NCBI GenBank assembly: GCA_964017195.1
Contig: OZ024888.1
Coordinates: 18,578,201 to 18,642,200 of the forward strand
Reading direction: 5' to 3'
Length of the DNA: 64,000 nucleotides
Source: Siderastrea radians
Lineage: Eukaryota; Cnidaria; Anthozoa; Scleractinia; Rhizangiidae
Numbering within the stretch: position 1 is the stretch's first letter; each line of letters opens with the position of its first letter. This document shows positions 10,548 to 23,049 of the stretch, piece after piece. A program made the translations under genes and the position numbers. The notes beneath the pieces are model-generated. The model ran no database searches, was not told the DNA's origin, and worked only from the letters and a program-made list of their open reading frames with translations.

Positions 10548-11207
10548 TTATAACACAAAGGGCAAAATTTTCGGAAAACTTTCCAACACGTTGAAACTAA
10601 TCAGCCGGCCCTCAGAATAAAAGTACCCGCTCGTAAACAGTTCATCATAGAAACAGTTAAACTGTTGCTCAGCGCACAGAACAAGAAAGCCTGACAATTA
10701 TGTACATCTTAAGAGATAAATACAATTCTAGTTCACTGACAAAACACACTTAAAACTCAAACTGTTAAAGTAAATTTTATTCACCTGAGTTGCGAAGCTT
10801 CCTCTGGCTGGAAACATTATCGACCACGTCGCTCTAAAGTTTTCAGTAGTTTTACAACAAATAACCATTTGTTGCTTCTCGTAACATATATAGGTTCGCC
10901 TTTTGGAATTTCTCTTCAAGCTAACACCCGATTTCCATGCCATTTTTACCAACCAACCCGGTCAAAAGTCAAACTTTCAAGCGATCCTTGTGTTGAACAA
11001 CTCAAACTTCGTTCTTCGTTTCAAGACGCCTACAAAATGCAAATGGCGCGCTCCCGCGGTCAGCCAATCAATTGCAAGTAATTTTTGCGCTTGGCCAATC
11101 AGAAATTAGTAATTTTGCCCTCGTCCGAAGGAAAATTAAGAAAAAATGCCCTCTGTATCAACCAATTAGCTTCAGTAATTTTGCCCTTTATGTTATAAGG
11201 TTCATTA
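10548..11207. mobile_element. Inverted-repeat element, about 660 bp, non-coding
   Basis: The left end reads tttataacacaaagggcaaa and the right end, reverse complemented, is nearly the same over about 24 bp. The interior has no supported ORF. It adjoins the 10381-10543 hairpin, which may be part of the same element. No target duplication was resolved. Confidence 0.5.
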
Positions 11208-11297
11208 ATTGATGACTGATTGATTCAAAGGTTAGTTCATTAAGCAAGTAGCAAAGTACATGTATCAAGCTGTTATCATTGGAGAACGATTGATTGT

Positions 11298-11300
11298 CAG

Positions 11301-11336
<36 letters not shown>

Positions 11337-11350
11337 GTGAGTGAGTGATT
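11298..11350. repeat. (TGAT)n microsatellite
   Basis: About eight clean gattgatt units followed by degenerate gagtgagt units. Confidence 0.85.
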
Positions 11351-14090
11351 GATTAAATAATTAATCTCCTGGTTTGTTAATTGAATGGTTAATCGACTTA
11401 TATGTTATACTTGGATTGCTAAATTGCTATGCTGCTTCCTCGGACCTGTATGCAAAACTCACTGCACTGAAGATATCCTTAGAGTCAGTAAAAATATAAT
11501 TAAAACAGCCTACAAACCCTGAAATTTTAATTAATAAATAGCAAATACGTGTAATACTACATAAACCTTTTTTGTGGGGGGGGGGGGGAGTTGCATGGGT
11601 GACCGCAATTAATTTCCCAGTCACCATGTTTTTGGTGGGGGAAGGGGTGACAGCAATATTTCTTGTGGACAACCATATCCACTCTGAATGCTTAACCCTT
11701 TATACATGTATGTTAGGGTGGGGTATTAATAAAAAAAAAGGAAAAAAAGGAAATGGTACATTTCATTCCTTTAAAAAGTTTCGGGAAATGATAAAATACC
11801 GAGATGCTTGCTCTTGTTCATTTTTGAGCGCTTAGACGGAAAACCCATTCCACTGGCAGTGTCGCGTTTCTCCCATTTTGTGCAAAATGTTAATTTGGGG
11901 AAATTGCCAAATGAAAACCACCATCCCCGTATTCATTTTTAGCGAAAAAAATAGAAATAAGAAATTTTAGAGTTTTTGAGATGTCAGCATGACGAAAAAC
12001 TGTTTCACAACGCTAATTATTACACCTACTGGTTAGACTAATTTCTTATTGTTTTCATTCGCCTAATAGAATATTCATAGATGTGAAACTGATGATTTTT
12101 TGATATTTCTAGAAAGCGCGGGCGTAAAAAAATATTTTATAAAAATTTAACCTCAGCTCATACGCAACGTACGAGGACGTTAAAGGTCTCTATATTTAGC
12201 TAAGAATGTCTAGTTTATGACAGGATAAACTGTCACGATGTGCCAAGTAATTCGAGGGTGAGCGATCGACACCACTTTTTCTCATAGTCAGGTGTTTGTA
12301 CACTTGGCGTAAAGATTTATTACACCTCCCAATACTCCAATTCCATATACCACCTTGCGCGCCGATTGTGGGAAAATACCAATACGAGTGCTATACGCGA
12401 GAACTCCAATAATGCCTTCTCTGGTTTTGGTCTCTAGGCCAAAACCCTACGGAGGCAATTGCATCTCGCGCAAACCCACTCCTTATTGTCGACAATGATT
12501 TGCCCCAGTTAGACAACAATTAGCAATACCCTTTCAACATCAGTTACTACATAATCTAACTGATGATCCATACCATAACTGATCACAACAAAATATACAC
12601 TTGTGCTTATATTATTGCCGGTTTACTACAACAGTCTTCATACGTTTTTAAATGATAAATGCGGTTAAATGGATTGATAGGTTGTTATACTGCCTTAACT
12701 TCTACTGATTGAAATCTGTCTACTCTTCCTTTGGTATAACAGGAGCAAGGGAGTTATTCTATTTTACAAAGCGGGATAAATATTTTAAGGTGGATATGCC
12801 CTCAGTTTTATAAGGATCCTGCCTCCATCCTGTTTTTTAATAATAATCCTGTTTTTAACTACAACCTACAAAATGTTTCTATTTATCTGGGCCCAGCTGT
12901 TTCGAGAACTTAACCGTAACCAAGCATTGTTTTAATCTTGAGTAAATTTGACTTCTTAATGAAGATTTTTGTCAAATGTTTGGCATTCTTAAGTTGTAAA
13001 ATGGCTCACTTCAAACGGAAATTTCTATTTAGTAGTCAAAACGTTCTAAAACTCGATCTCGTTCAAATCCAATGCTGAGTTTTTTTACTACTGTTAAGCT
13101 ATATGCACAAAAACAAAATTTCAAATGTTGTAAAATGAAAAGAAAATTAGTAACAACAATTTGACTCAAAAATACCAGACATAGCAGAAATCATAAGTTA
13201 AAGGTACTCATAAATTAAAAGTGAATTAAATCCACATTTAGTTAATGGGTAGCTTTAACTTTCAACTTACATTTTTTCTTTGCATAAGCATTATCTTGTA
13301 TTGAACCCTTGACCGAAAGTCAACAGTTTTGTTGAAAGGTTTGAAGTATTTTTTCTAACTAAAACATCCGATGCATGTTATAATTATACATTATACTACA
13401 GTCCTTTTGTGGCTTGTAAAAATAGTTTCGGGATTGACTTTTTTCGCACGTTCAATCATTTTCCTGCTGGTTTAATCGCCTTTGTAGGAACAGGTACAAG
13501 ATTATGAATAATCGGCTTTCGAACAACTAGGCCCTGACAGCCAGGCATGAACGATTTATGCGAAATGTAACAAAGAAAGCGTTATGGTTAACTTAAGCAA
13601 TGTTTATATTGGATTCGTTTTCTGTCCTTTTTCTTCCTTTTGGTGATACAACAATCCCTGTTCAGACAGGTGTCCCTCAGATGACGACAGTGGCTTCCTT
13701 GTACCTACCACAAAAATTTAAAAGATGTTCCTTGCTAAACATACATAAATGCCGTAATGGCTATATTGTTACGTTCTGTTCTGCACTGAAATTCTATTTT
13801 GGGAGAGAGATCAAACAAGCATTTGCAAATACATGCACCTTCAGAGTTGCAATTCTTATAGCTGCTAGGCTGTATTACAAACTGGGTGACTCTGCACTTA
13901 CAGTTTGAGCATGTTACCGATATCACAAGACACTGTTTACACTGGTTTATTGACAACGTTTTCAAAGTCGTTTTAGAAAACTCATAGAAAGCATCTATTT
14001 TGGCTGTCTAAACAAAATGCAAGAACAGCAGAGTAGTCAATTGGTTAGAGTAGGAAAGGAATGAGTGACTTCTAAGTGATAAAATCTAAA
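11351..14090. other. No gene recognised
   Basis: A long AT-rich stretch with a G-homopolymer at about 11576-11589 and only short, domain-free ORFs. A 102-codon ORF at 13600-13908 has no recognisable feature and no splice context. Confidence 0.5.
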
Positions 14091-14360
14091 AAGGCTCGTT
14101 TACATTCTACGATTTGTTGGCCATATTTCAGTCTGCCCGGCAATATCGGAGCGCGAATCGTGCGTATATTTTGACAAACGATTCACAGTCGATTTGTGAA
14201 AACAAGAATCGGGCCGATTCAGAGTCTGTTGCAGTGCAACAGATTTTTGACATGTCGGGCCGACATTTTCAAAGAAGCCGCCAATGTCACTCAAAATTCG
14301 TAAAATCGGGTGTCAAAACAACCAATCGGACAGACAAATCAATGCGTGTAAACTGGCCTT
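14091..14360. mobile_element. MITE-like element, 270 bp
   Basis: Ends AAGGCTCGTTTACAT and, from the other side, AAGGCCAGTTTACAC give imperfect terminal inverted repeats of about 24 bp. The interior is rich in short inverted words (cgattcaca, gaatcg). No ORF is credible. The target duplication is not resolved. Confidence 0.5.
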
Positions 14361-15180
14361 AACTCATATATCCTCGCACAATTCAATGCCAGAGGTTCGG
14401 TGCCCAGGGCTGCAAAAACTTTCTAGTGTAAAGTTCTCCTAGTCCAGAAAATTCACCAAAATCTACTTTTTTTCTTTACAACGCTGCCGTTAGCATACGA
14501 AAGGCAATCCTTGGACGTACAAACACCAACTATTTTAGAAATCGTTTCTTCATCCTTCTGGGACATAGGAAGGGAGAACAGTCTTGCCAAAATAAATTCC
14601 TTTTCATAGATGGAAGTGATTTTTCACGGTTCGATTTAATTCATGTAGCCCTAACTTAGAGCAACGTGGGTTTTTTACTGGATCAGTGAAGGTACATATG
14701 TAACGTTGAAGAACTAAACTCTAAGAGGAAGGATCCGAAACCGCGGACATTGAAACTAATGATGACGTAACTGGCACATCACCATGCTAACTTGTTTCTT
14801 GAGTTTTGTTTTATGTACGAAAATGCCAAGTTTATGACAGCTTACTACATAAAGCTCTTGACGCATTAAATGAAGACTAGGAAGATGGTAAATTTAATTA
14901 ATTATTTTAGCCTTACACTTGTTTTGTTACAAAACGTGTATAACGTCTCTTTAGCCCGCAGTTTGTGTCAACACTTGTGGCTTTAACCGATCAATTATAC
15001 TGTGCATTGTCACTGTTAGAACGGTTTTCAACTGAATGTCGAAAGTTATTTTTAACGTGATTTGTTTTTTTTTCATTGCCCCGTCTGTGATTGGTTAAAA
15101 TCTTGCGCGACCCTCTCAACCAATTAGAAGTAACACCAAAACCAATTGTGGTGCTGCAATAGCGACACGTAAACAATCGA
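14361..15180. other. No gene recognised
   Basis: AT-rich. The last part (about 15060-15180) contains repeated ccaatt/attgg words and probably belongs to the element that carries the hammerhead-like motif just downstream. Confidence 0.45.
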
Positions 15181-15189
15181 CCTCATCAC

Positions 15190-15224
15190 CTGATGAAGAC
15201 TAGCAGTATTGCAGTCGAAACGTC
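15190..15224 (+). ncRNA. Hammerhead-ribozyme-like motif (Penelope-like element end)
   Basis: CTGATGA at 15190-15196, a stem II of GACT/AGTC with an inner GCA/TGC, then GAAAC at 15217-15221 and GTC at 15222-15224. These are the conserved core strands of a hammerhead ribozyme in order. Helix III would be minimal, as described for hammerheads in Penelope-like retroelements, which cleave as dimers. No coding part of the element is next to it. Confidence 0.6.
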
Positions 15225-15498
15225 GCGATCAATAACTCAAAGCGATTCCATCGTGGGACAAACGAATAAACGTTCATCGTTCCTAACTTACACCACAATG
15301 AACAATAAACACATCTTTAATGACATTTGTGATTTGTTCGCCGGCGTTTTCCTCCGCTTGGCTCTAACTACGTGTATTTACTTCGAGTTCTGATTGGCAC
15401 ATTGGGTAAGTTGTGATCCGATTGGGTAATTAGTTTGTTTTGGTTTTACGCTACTCAATTGAAAACCAGCCTACATTTATGCATTCACTTACCGATGT

Positions 15499-15878
15499 TT
15501 AGGTGCCCTCCACCTGTTTGTGAACCATGCCATCAGTGACAGGGAAAAGCGTCAACAACTCTGTTTGCGTTCCTTGATGACGCTTGCTGTTGCTTTTGGC
15601 ATCTTGAGCCTTCTGCATCCCCAGTGTGTTATCTTCCTCTTCTCCTTCTTTAAGAGTGATATCAACGGCACCACTGTCTTGCACGGTGCCGAGAATTGAA
15701 GGGATGTCAACATGTCCAGTTTGCAGCTGATTATTAATGACGTTTGTTCCAACTACACCACTAATATCCCCCGGAAGACTAATGAGAGGGAGAATCAACG
15801 CCAGACAGCAAGAAAACGACCATTGCGGGTTTTTACACCAGGCCTTGAGGTATTGATATAGATGCACAGCGTACTGAA
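15499..15878 (-). CDS. Last coding exon (cytosolic tail) of the multi-pass membrane protein
   Basis: The acceptor cttctcgtttgcttgcag lies directly upstream, and the exon opens with TT, which completes the codon left by T from the preceding exon. Residues continue the final membrane segment (FQYAVHLYQYLKAW) and then give a polar tail ending KQVEGT and TAA at 15501-15499. A second candidate acceptor a few bases upstream would put a stop at the junction, so I rejected it. The 380-bp length fits phases 2 nt + 126 codons. A GTAAGT follows the stop at about 15491 and could be a 3' UTR splice site or chance. Confidence 0.65.
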
Positions 15879-16123
15879 CTGCAAGCAAACGAGAAGTACG
15901 TTTCTGTATGAAATTCGGAGATGGAGGTTAAAAGATTCATTTAGCTCGAGTTCTGTCTTCCAGTTCCAGTGAAATATTTAATAAATCAATATTTCGGCAA
16001 ACACTAAAATACCTGTTGATTGCTAGGCTTAAAAGATCTTAATATATGAAAAAAGATTTGTGCTGATGCACAAATACACCTTTGTTAGTGTGTATATATA
16101 TATTTTTGGAGATTTTCACTTAC

Positions 16124-17701
16124 AAAGAAGTAATACGATAACCAAACTGTTTGCTCCTAACACCAGTATGTTGAACAGAACTGTATCCATGTACTGGTTG
16201 GCATCTGAAGATGGCAAGTTCTCTGCGGGAATCCTGCTCACAGCCCCAATGCCTAGGTTAACAACTGTCACAGCCAAGGACACTGACATCAGCCGGTTTT
16301 CAAACGCATCCTTTATTGGACGCATCCAAGCAAAAAGTACTCCATACATCCCGGCAATGACCCATGCCAATCCAATGTAGGACCTGCTTTCTTGGCCCAC
16401 AAGGATGAGACCAGATGTAATGATTACTTTACGAGACGTCTCAATCAGTTCCCAATACCAAGAGCGGGCCTTATAGTTTTCAAACAGAAATCGCAGTCCT
16501 GAGATCATCTCCGTGTTAGAGCTTGAATGTTCAGATGTCTTGGCTTCCTCTGAGGCCAGAATTCCTCTTTTTCGGTTCCAAAGGGCAATGAATGTGGCTG
16601 CAGGAAGGGCAATAATATAGGCACTGGAAATGTACGCCACAATAACCAAATTGTTGTAGCTTAAATCATAGCATCGTATGCTATAATCTGCTTTCAGGTA
16701 CTTGAAACACGATTCTTCGTTTTCCAATTCTTGTTTTTCGTCAAGGCAAAGTTTCCGGCACGTGAGTGGTAAGACACTGGCTGTCTTGGCACAAGTGCTA
16801 AGGTATGTCACATACAGAAAGAAAAACAAATTCCGGTACACAAGTTCTTTTGTTTTGGAAATTTCTCTTGATTTTTCATCGTCCTGCAAGCTGGGATTTT
16901 TTAAGATGATCACTTTACGTAGTCCGTAGGCAATGCTTGCAAAGGCAATAACAGTAGCATTAATTGCCATGATCGCACACATGTTTCCAAAAGCGTCTAG
17001 TGTTAATCCCGAAGAAAGACAATGAACGGGTGCAATCTGAAGTACATTCAGCTGAAGTATCTCTGAATACTTTCCGATGACGTGCAATGAATCTGGCCAT
17101 TGTATGTACGAGAACGCTTCCAGTAAACCATAAGTGACCTGATAAAAGCCAATTGCAATCTTTATTTTGGACATAAACACGTCTATTAGAGAATGCTCTT
17201 CTTCCTTCTTTCTCTTTCTTTTGCTCATCCACACTGAAAATGCTATGATTATCAAACAAATTGCGGCAACGATTGACAGTTGTAGAGCTATCCACAGTTT
17301 AGATGGGCACTGTTTGCAGGTGTTGAACTGCTTGAAGTATCCTGAACTGCAAACAGCACAAAGTGGACCTTCGTACCCTTGTGCACACAGTGCGTCTAAT
17401 CCACCCTCGCATGACTTCTCTTCCGGACACTGGTATGGCTTTGGTATCGGGTGCGGATATTGAACTTCATCTTTACCTAATGCTGGTAAGGACTGCAACA
17501 AATTATTTATAAAAATTTTGTAGCGAAATTTGGAAGTCTCATTCCTCCATTTCCACCAATACCCAGATTTCAAAGAAGCGTAATCATCTTGGCATTCCAA
17601 GCCTTGTTCACATTTGTGACATTTATCAAACATGTGAGTTCGATGATATCCCTCCAAGCATGGACAAGCACGAAGCCCCGCAAAGAAGTCACTTTCTGTT
17701 C
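16124..17701 (-). CDS. Multi-pass membrane protein with Cys-rich ectodomain, main exon
   Basis: This 1578-bp exon runs from an acceptor (cattaacag) to a donor (TTT|GTAAGTG). It begins with an extracellular Cys-rich part (ACPCLEGYHRTHMFDKCHKC, then CAQGYEGPLCAVCSSGYFKQ and NTCKQCPS), followed by about eight hydrophobic segments starting at LWIALQLSIVAAICLIIIAF and ending at LGANSLVIVLLL. Between segments 1 and 2 lies a basic KRKRKKEEE loop. The layout (GCC2/GCC3-EGF-like ectodomain then a 7-9 TM bundle) matches an uncharacterised family expanded in cnidarians. It would sit in the plasma membrane; ligand and signalling are unknown. Exon phases match the neighbouring exons exactly, so the gene appears intact over this part. 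Similarity to TRP-like or GPCR folds is possible but cannot be settled here. Confidence 0.85.
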
Positions 17702-18450
17702 CTGTTAATGATATGAGAAGAAATAAATTAGGTTAAATCGCTTTCACTTGCCGTTAACGCTCTGATATTTTTCTGCTGTTTAAAAACAGATAAGACCCGA
17801 AGTGGGCACCGTTGGGAAAACACAAAAGTTGGTGCACATAAGATCAATGACACCACGTAAAGGTTATTACAGAAAAAGAAAAACAAATAATCTTAAAAGA
17901 AAAAAAACCCAAATGCTTTGCTGTCTAACTTTAACAGCTTAAGAGTTTCCTGATGAAACGATAGTAAACTTCACTTCGCTACTCTCAGCGGTCTGTCCTT
18001 GTGTATATAAGGGCTGAGCAACCTATTGCATTTCTTTCTTTCTTCCTTTCTTTCTTTCTATTTTGGTTATAAAATGTTTGTGCACCTTGCTCCATGTTGT
18101 GTCAAGGCTTCTTTGCGGTGTGTCCGTATTGTTTCCTTTTTAAAGACTATTTTACAGTAGATTCGTTTGTAGTAGTTGTTGTTTCCCATCCTTTACCTTT
18201 CCCCACTCCTTTGCAATGTGCCTTAAAGATAACAGTACTTGCAAGATACCAGTACTTGCAAGTCTTATTCCCTTTCCGTTGTACCGATGGCCAAGGCTGT
18301 TAACCCCTGGGTTGGCCCGGGTAAAAAAACAAACAAACGAACCAACAAACCTATTTTATCCCTTTAGTTTCCCCGTCATACTAGGTTTTGGATTTCTTTG
18401 CTCATTGGGAGTATTCTGTGGACTTTTACCCCACGTCACTTTGGTCTCAG

Positions 18451-19862
18451 GTCACCAGCACTTTTTCCCTGCTAGCAGAGGCCCCTTTTCCTTTGTATTC
18501 GCTGAGCTGACGGGCGAGACGAAAAGGGACCTCTGCCATGGGTCGAAATGAACTGTGTTGAGCATGCGCCACGGTTACTTAGCGACCGAAACGTCACGTG
18601 ATACTTTTAGCACGTGATCACCTGACGACTGCCACCTTTCTAAATTAGCGCGCCAAAAAACACCTGCACAGTTTTGTTGTCGTGAATGGCGAGTTCACCA
18701 AAACCCTAAAAAAAGTAGACAGTTCGTCTAGAGATAGTTGTTGTCTAATCTACGGTATTAATTTCAAGTTATCTGGACAAGGAAGCTTTTTTAACATGAC
18801 CACAACTCCAGGAATCAAAAAGAAATTAACCCATTGAAGGCTGCGTGTTTTATGATCGCTTCACTAAATTAGCATTTGGTAATAAACAAACCATGTGCAG
18901 TACGAAAGGACAATTTATAGATTCGAAAAAACAACACTCACTTAATCTAGAATAGTTAAAATTTCTTACTTTTAAATAAAATACACCAGTTGTCAATTAA
19001 GAATTATACAATCTCAAAGTCAAAATTTTGAAAATTTCCGCAAGAGATTTAATTCTCTTGTTGTCTCGTGCGTGAAATCAAACCACAACAGAGCATTTGT
19101 GTCTGTTTAGGTCAGATTACTACTTTTCGAAATTTTATGAATGAAGGTACACAGAAGAAGAGACAGTAAGCTTTTCTAAATAATACATTTATTAAAACAC
19201 GTCTTTATTTGTTTCTGAAGACCAAACGCGTTCAATTCTTTCTTCGAGGGAAGCTACGCGCAAGCGATTTCGCTCGATGTGCAAGTTATTTTGAAGAGCA
19301 TTTGATGATGTGAACTACGCACGTTTTTCAAAACTTTTACGAGAACTGTAAGGAATATGAAGAATCCCTCAATTAAAAAGCGATTTCGATACAAATTTAC
19401 AATGAAATGTGGAATTTACTCTACCGTAGACTCGTAGAAGTGCAGGAGCATTTCACAGAAAGTCCGCAGCTCGAAAAATCTTTGGAGGTGGAAGGTTGTC
19501 CCTCGCCTTGACAGATGTTTTCTTCGCTCTAAATTCCATTCCTTAACTTGTCGAGTGTTTCTTCGTCCATGTTAACGAAAACGAGAGAAAGTAAACGTAA
19601 CTCTTCACGAGTTTAGTCCTCTTTCCAGGACGGCATGTTACTATGCGGGCTCACTAAATGACAGCGGAATAACTGTAAAGGAACGCGAGATAGAGTGGGG
19701 GGAGCATGCGTTTCGGAAACCGCCGTCCACGACCATGGACGGCGGTTGAATCAAAGGGAGTTTCGACCCGTGGCAGAGGTCGCTTTTCGTCCCATCCGTC
19801 AGCTCAGCGAATACAAAGGAAAAGGGGCCTCTGCTAGCAGGGAACAGCACTTTTGGGTGACC
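18451..19862. mobile_element. 1.4-kb inverted-repeat element in an intron
   Basis: Arms of about 95 bp (18451-18549 and 19768-19862) share ctgctagcagaggccccttt and ggtcgaaa blocks in inverted orientation. The interior is non-coding. Just inside the right arm is a perfect 12-bp-stem hairpin at 19718-19747 (aaccgccgtcca / tggacggcggtt, loop cgacca). The element lies in the large intron between 17701 and 22717. No target duplication was resolved. Confidence 0.6.
19718..19747. repeat. Perfect 12-bp hairpin
   Basis: AACCGCCGTCCA, loop CGACCA, TGGACGGCGGTT. GC-rich in an AT-rich context and without a T-run, so there is no reason to call a terminator. Confidence 0.8.
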
Positions 19863-19952
19863 CAGGGTGGGCATTCTATCAATTCAGCCCAGGGCCATTA
19901 GACAATTCACAGCTTCTGCTCCCGTAAGCTTTTCATTTTCGTTATGCTCAGG

Positions 19953-20417
19953 CCTCATTTATACGGTCTCTTGTACCCGAGACAACCCTTTCCCGGGTTC
20001 AATTACATTTTTTGACAAGTTCAACGATCCGTTTACATGAGGATCACCGACTCGTCTAGGGGAGGCGAGACAACTCGGGGGCAATTTTTTCCACCTCGGC
20101 AGGAAGGGTAGCCCTGACAGGCGGGACAATTTTTTCACATAACTATACACACTTCGGCTTGCGTACCGGGAAGCTTTTGCGTGCTGCGTGTCAGGTAACC
20201 TCTGGTTTTTGGTTTAAAAGCGACTAATTCAGATAAAAAATAAATATCTAAGAAACAATATTACGCATACAAAGGCTACAGTGATTGCAATAAGGAGTAG
20301 GCGTACTGAGGTCATGCTTATCAAAGTAAGATTTCGGAATTATTTACCATTTAAACGTCCGATAAAGTTATCTCGGGGAAAGGGTTGTCTTGTGTACCCG
20401 AGACCATACAAATGGGG
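19953..20417. mobile_element. MITE-like element, about 465 bp
   Basis: The left end (cctcatttatacggtctctt, then gtacccgagacaaccctttc) is mirrored at the right end (gaaagggttgtcttgtgtac, then ccgagaccatacaaatgggg), giving imperfect inverted ends of about 45 bp. The interior is non-coding. It lies in the same intron. Confidence 0.6.
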
Positions 20418-20823
20418 AGTCAGCGGTTTCCCCGTGTGTATATAAGTGCTGAGCAATCTATCTCTATCGCCTGTTGATGCTAGCGTTTCTTTCGATGCAC
20501 TTTTTCTTAGTCTCCTTTGTTCTCCCACCCGCCCTTTTTCCTTCATCCTCCTTGGGGGGCAATGCAATGTGAATAGGATACAATGAACTTGGCATTATGA
20601 AGAATAACCCAAACTTTGCGCTTAGAACTTAGAACACCTTCATGCTATCTTGGCGCGGAATGTGAAATTAGAGAATCGGCTACAAGATTGAGCGCGTTTT
20701 CGAATTACCAAACACTGAAAGATGCCCCCTTTTGTTACTGCCCACACGTTCTGCGCATCACAGGCTGGTCTCCAGTTTCTTTGAGCTGGGCGGTACCTAC
20801 TTATACAAAGGTATTTTTTCCTC

Positions 20824-20981
20824 AGCCTAGTACCCAGGCGTTGGTCTCCCGCTCACCTTGGCGAGTCATGACGTCAATGATGAGTTTCCCCGAGAACGCT
20901 ATCTCTATTTATGCCATTCTATGACGTCATGAAATTTCTCACCTAGTCGAGTGACGAGAAAAGAAAGCTGGGTACTTGGCT
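20824..20981. mobile_element. MITE-like element, about 158 bp
   Basis: Ends AGCCTAGTACCCAGGC and, from the other side, AGCCAAGTACCCAGCT match at 13 of 16 positions. The interior contains two TGACGTCA-like words and no ORF. Confidence 0.5.
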
Positions 20982-22716
20982 GGTTTGCGAAAATGGCAAA
21001 GGTGATTGGAATACAAAGAGATAATTGGGGTAACCACAATTTTTGAAAAAAAAAATGGAAAGAAAATGCCGTACTTTGTTATGCATTCAAAGCGCTTTTT
21101 TAGTAATTATAATTATCTCTGAAAAATATGTGGTTTACCTACAATTTTATTTTTGTAATCCAGTAGCCCTTGCTAATATTTGCTTTTCCCCGCACAGTTA
21201 TAAACTGTGCAAGAACACCTCTGTATTAGGAGGCACTGTCATCAACCCCATTCTACGCCCGAGGAGGAAAGTGCCCCCCCCCCCCCCATAGATCTCGAAA
21301 AGTATACACGCCCTTGTGATGAAACTTGGCACGTTTTAAGCATGTCGTTAGCTTAACAGATTAGGCTTATGACGTTCAATTATGACGTGTAATGGCGTCA
21401 CAATGACGTTACAAAGCCGTCATTTTGAATTTTAAAGCAGCCATATTGAATCCCGAACCGGCAGTCATACAGTTGACAATGGCGACATCACAAAATATAC
21501 GAATTTGTTCTAAAAAACATACTTAATCAATATAAGCACAAAAAAGTAACTGATTGTGTTCTTCTTACAAACGAAGGAGAAAAACTGAAAAAAGACAAAA
21601 GAGTCAAAATACCTCCTGAGTACACGGTTGCTATAGACACATCATTGTCACAGGAAAATTTTCTCTGATAAATTTTAGGAAAAGTCACAAGATTCGGGGA
21701 TTATTCGTCAGCCGTTTAAAAGTTTTAATTCGTAGACAGCGCGGCAAACTGTGCCCCCCCCCGCTCCAGGCTAAATAGGGTTAAATAGACGCCAATTCAC
21801 CAACTGTTTGAAAGTAGAAGGTGGTGACCGGATGGAATAAAAATTATCCCAGAAATAAAAAATTACAAAGAAATTTCCCTCACATGAAAAGGATGTTTCT
21901 TAGCTGTCTTAGCACGTTTGAGAACGTTTGGAGAGTAAGCCGTTGATTAAAAGTACGAGTTCTCAAAAATGGAGCAAACCCACTTTTGTCATCTCTACTT
22001 TGGCAATCCGATGCTATTTTGTGTAGTATAAAGCTGAAGAAAATGTCATCCTCTCTGGTTGTCAGTACTAATTAAGCTTGATTTTGGTGGTGAAGCACCG
22101 AAAACTTGTAACACTTTAATATTATGAAACGGTTCTCTTCAATTTTACTGTTTTTCACGTTTTGATATTTGGCATCAAACGTTTTCCGTAGAAAACCTAC
22201 CTTTGGTGAACATTTGTTGAAAGTGCGACGGTGAAAGTAATCGTAAGTGCTAGTTTCTTTTCCAAGAAAGTTCATGCTCTTCCTAAGAAATCAAACAGTC
22301 TGCAACAGTTTCGCTGTTGTAATTTCTCTCTAGCTTAACTCTGTCTAAAGTGATTTTTTGTTGGTCATTTACTCGCCAAGTTGCTCGCAAAGAACACTTT
22401 TGGCCGTTACAGACAAAAAAACAAGTTAAGTTTGCTCATGCCATCAGTGTGTAGTCGACAGGATTATGGGGCACTCTTGCGTGAGGTGAATGTGATTGCG
22501 CGGATTTGCTAGCTATGTTGTAATTTACGTTTTTAAAGCGTTGTAACATCAAAAAACGTTTTATTTTGATATTTGATCCATAAGAAGTTACCCGGAGAAA
22601 AATTATTGAGTGGGCTAGGTTTTATATTGGCGGAATCGTCTCCAAGCCATCCCAAGGTCTCACAATACAATGCAATATATATTTAACTGTAGTCAAAATG
22701 AGTGGCTTATTTTTAC

Positions 22717-22842
22717 CTAGGGGACAAGACTTGCAATCTTGAGTTTGTTTTCCTGGCGCTTTATCAAATGCAACAAAGGAACCGTTTGGACATCGCTTGC
22801 AGCTTATTCCCACATAGCCAAGATCATCAGAATAGTAACCTC
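22717..22842 (-). CDS. Cys-rich (GCC2/GCC3-like) exon of the membrane protein
   Basis: A 126-bp symmetric exon between an acceptor (ttcattcttcag) and a donor (CCCCTAG|GTAAAA). It reads GGYYSDDLGYVGISCKRCPN and then DCKSCPLG, the typical spacing of ephrin-receptor-like Cys-rich repeats (CxxCPxG...). It is phase 1 at both ends, so it joins 24136 upstream (CPPG) and 17701 downstream (CPLG-TESDFF) without a frame break. Confidence 0.85.
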
Positions 22843-23049
22843 CTGAAGAATGAAAAAAAAAAAAGAAAAACAAAACAAAAGAAAAACAGAACAACGAGGT
22901 TGTGTTTAACTAAACGCCATCGGAAAATTTTTGTAGACAACGAAACGATTTGGGGAAATTTTACTTGCGTTCGAATTATTTATTGACGGCGTTTGTTTTT
23001 TGTTTTGTACAGTGAAAATGCGCTATGTCACCAGCAGTACTCCCCAGAA

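Noticed and set aside
16080..16124. Reading the main membrane exon through to its own stop at 16116
   Set aside because: A perfect GTAAGTG donor precedes the stop by a few bases, and the next exon continues a membrane segment in phase.
17945..17975. ctgatgaaacgatag as a third hammerhead
   Set aside because: CTGATGA is present, but no stem II and no GAAA at the right distance.
17702..22716. Search for further exons of the membrane protein in the large intron
   Set aside because: Phases of 22717 and 17701 match directly (CPLG to TESDFF), so no exon is needed, and none was seen among the MITEs.
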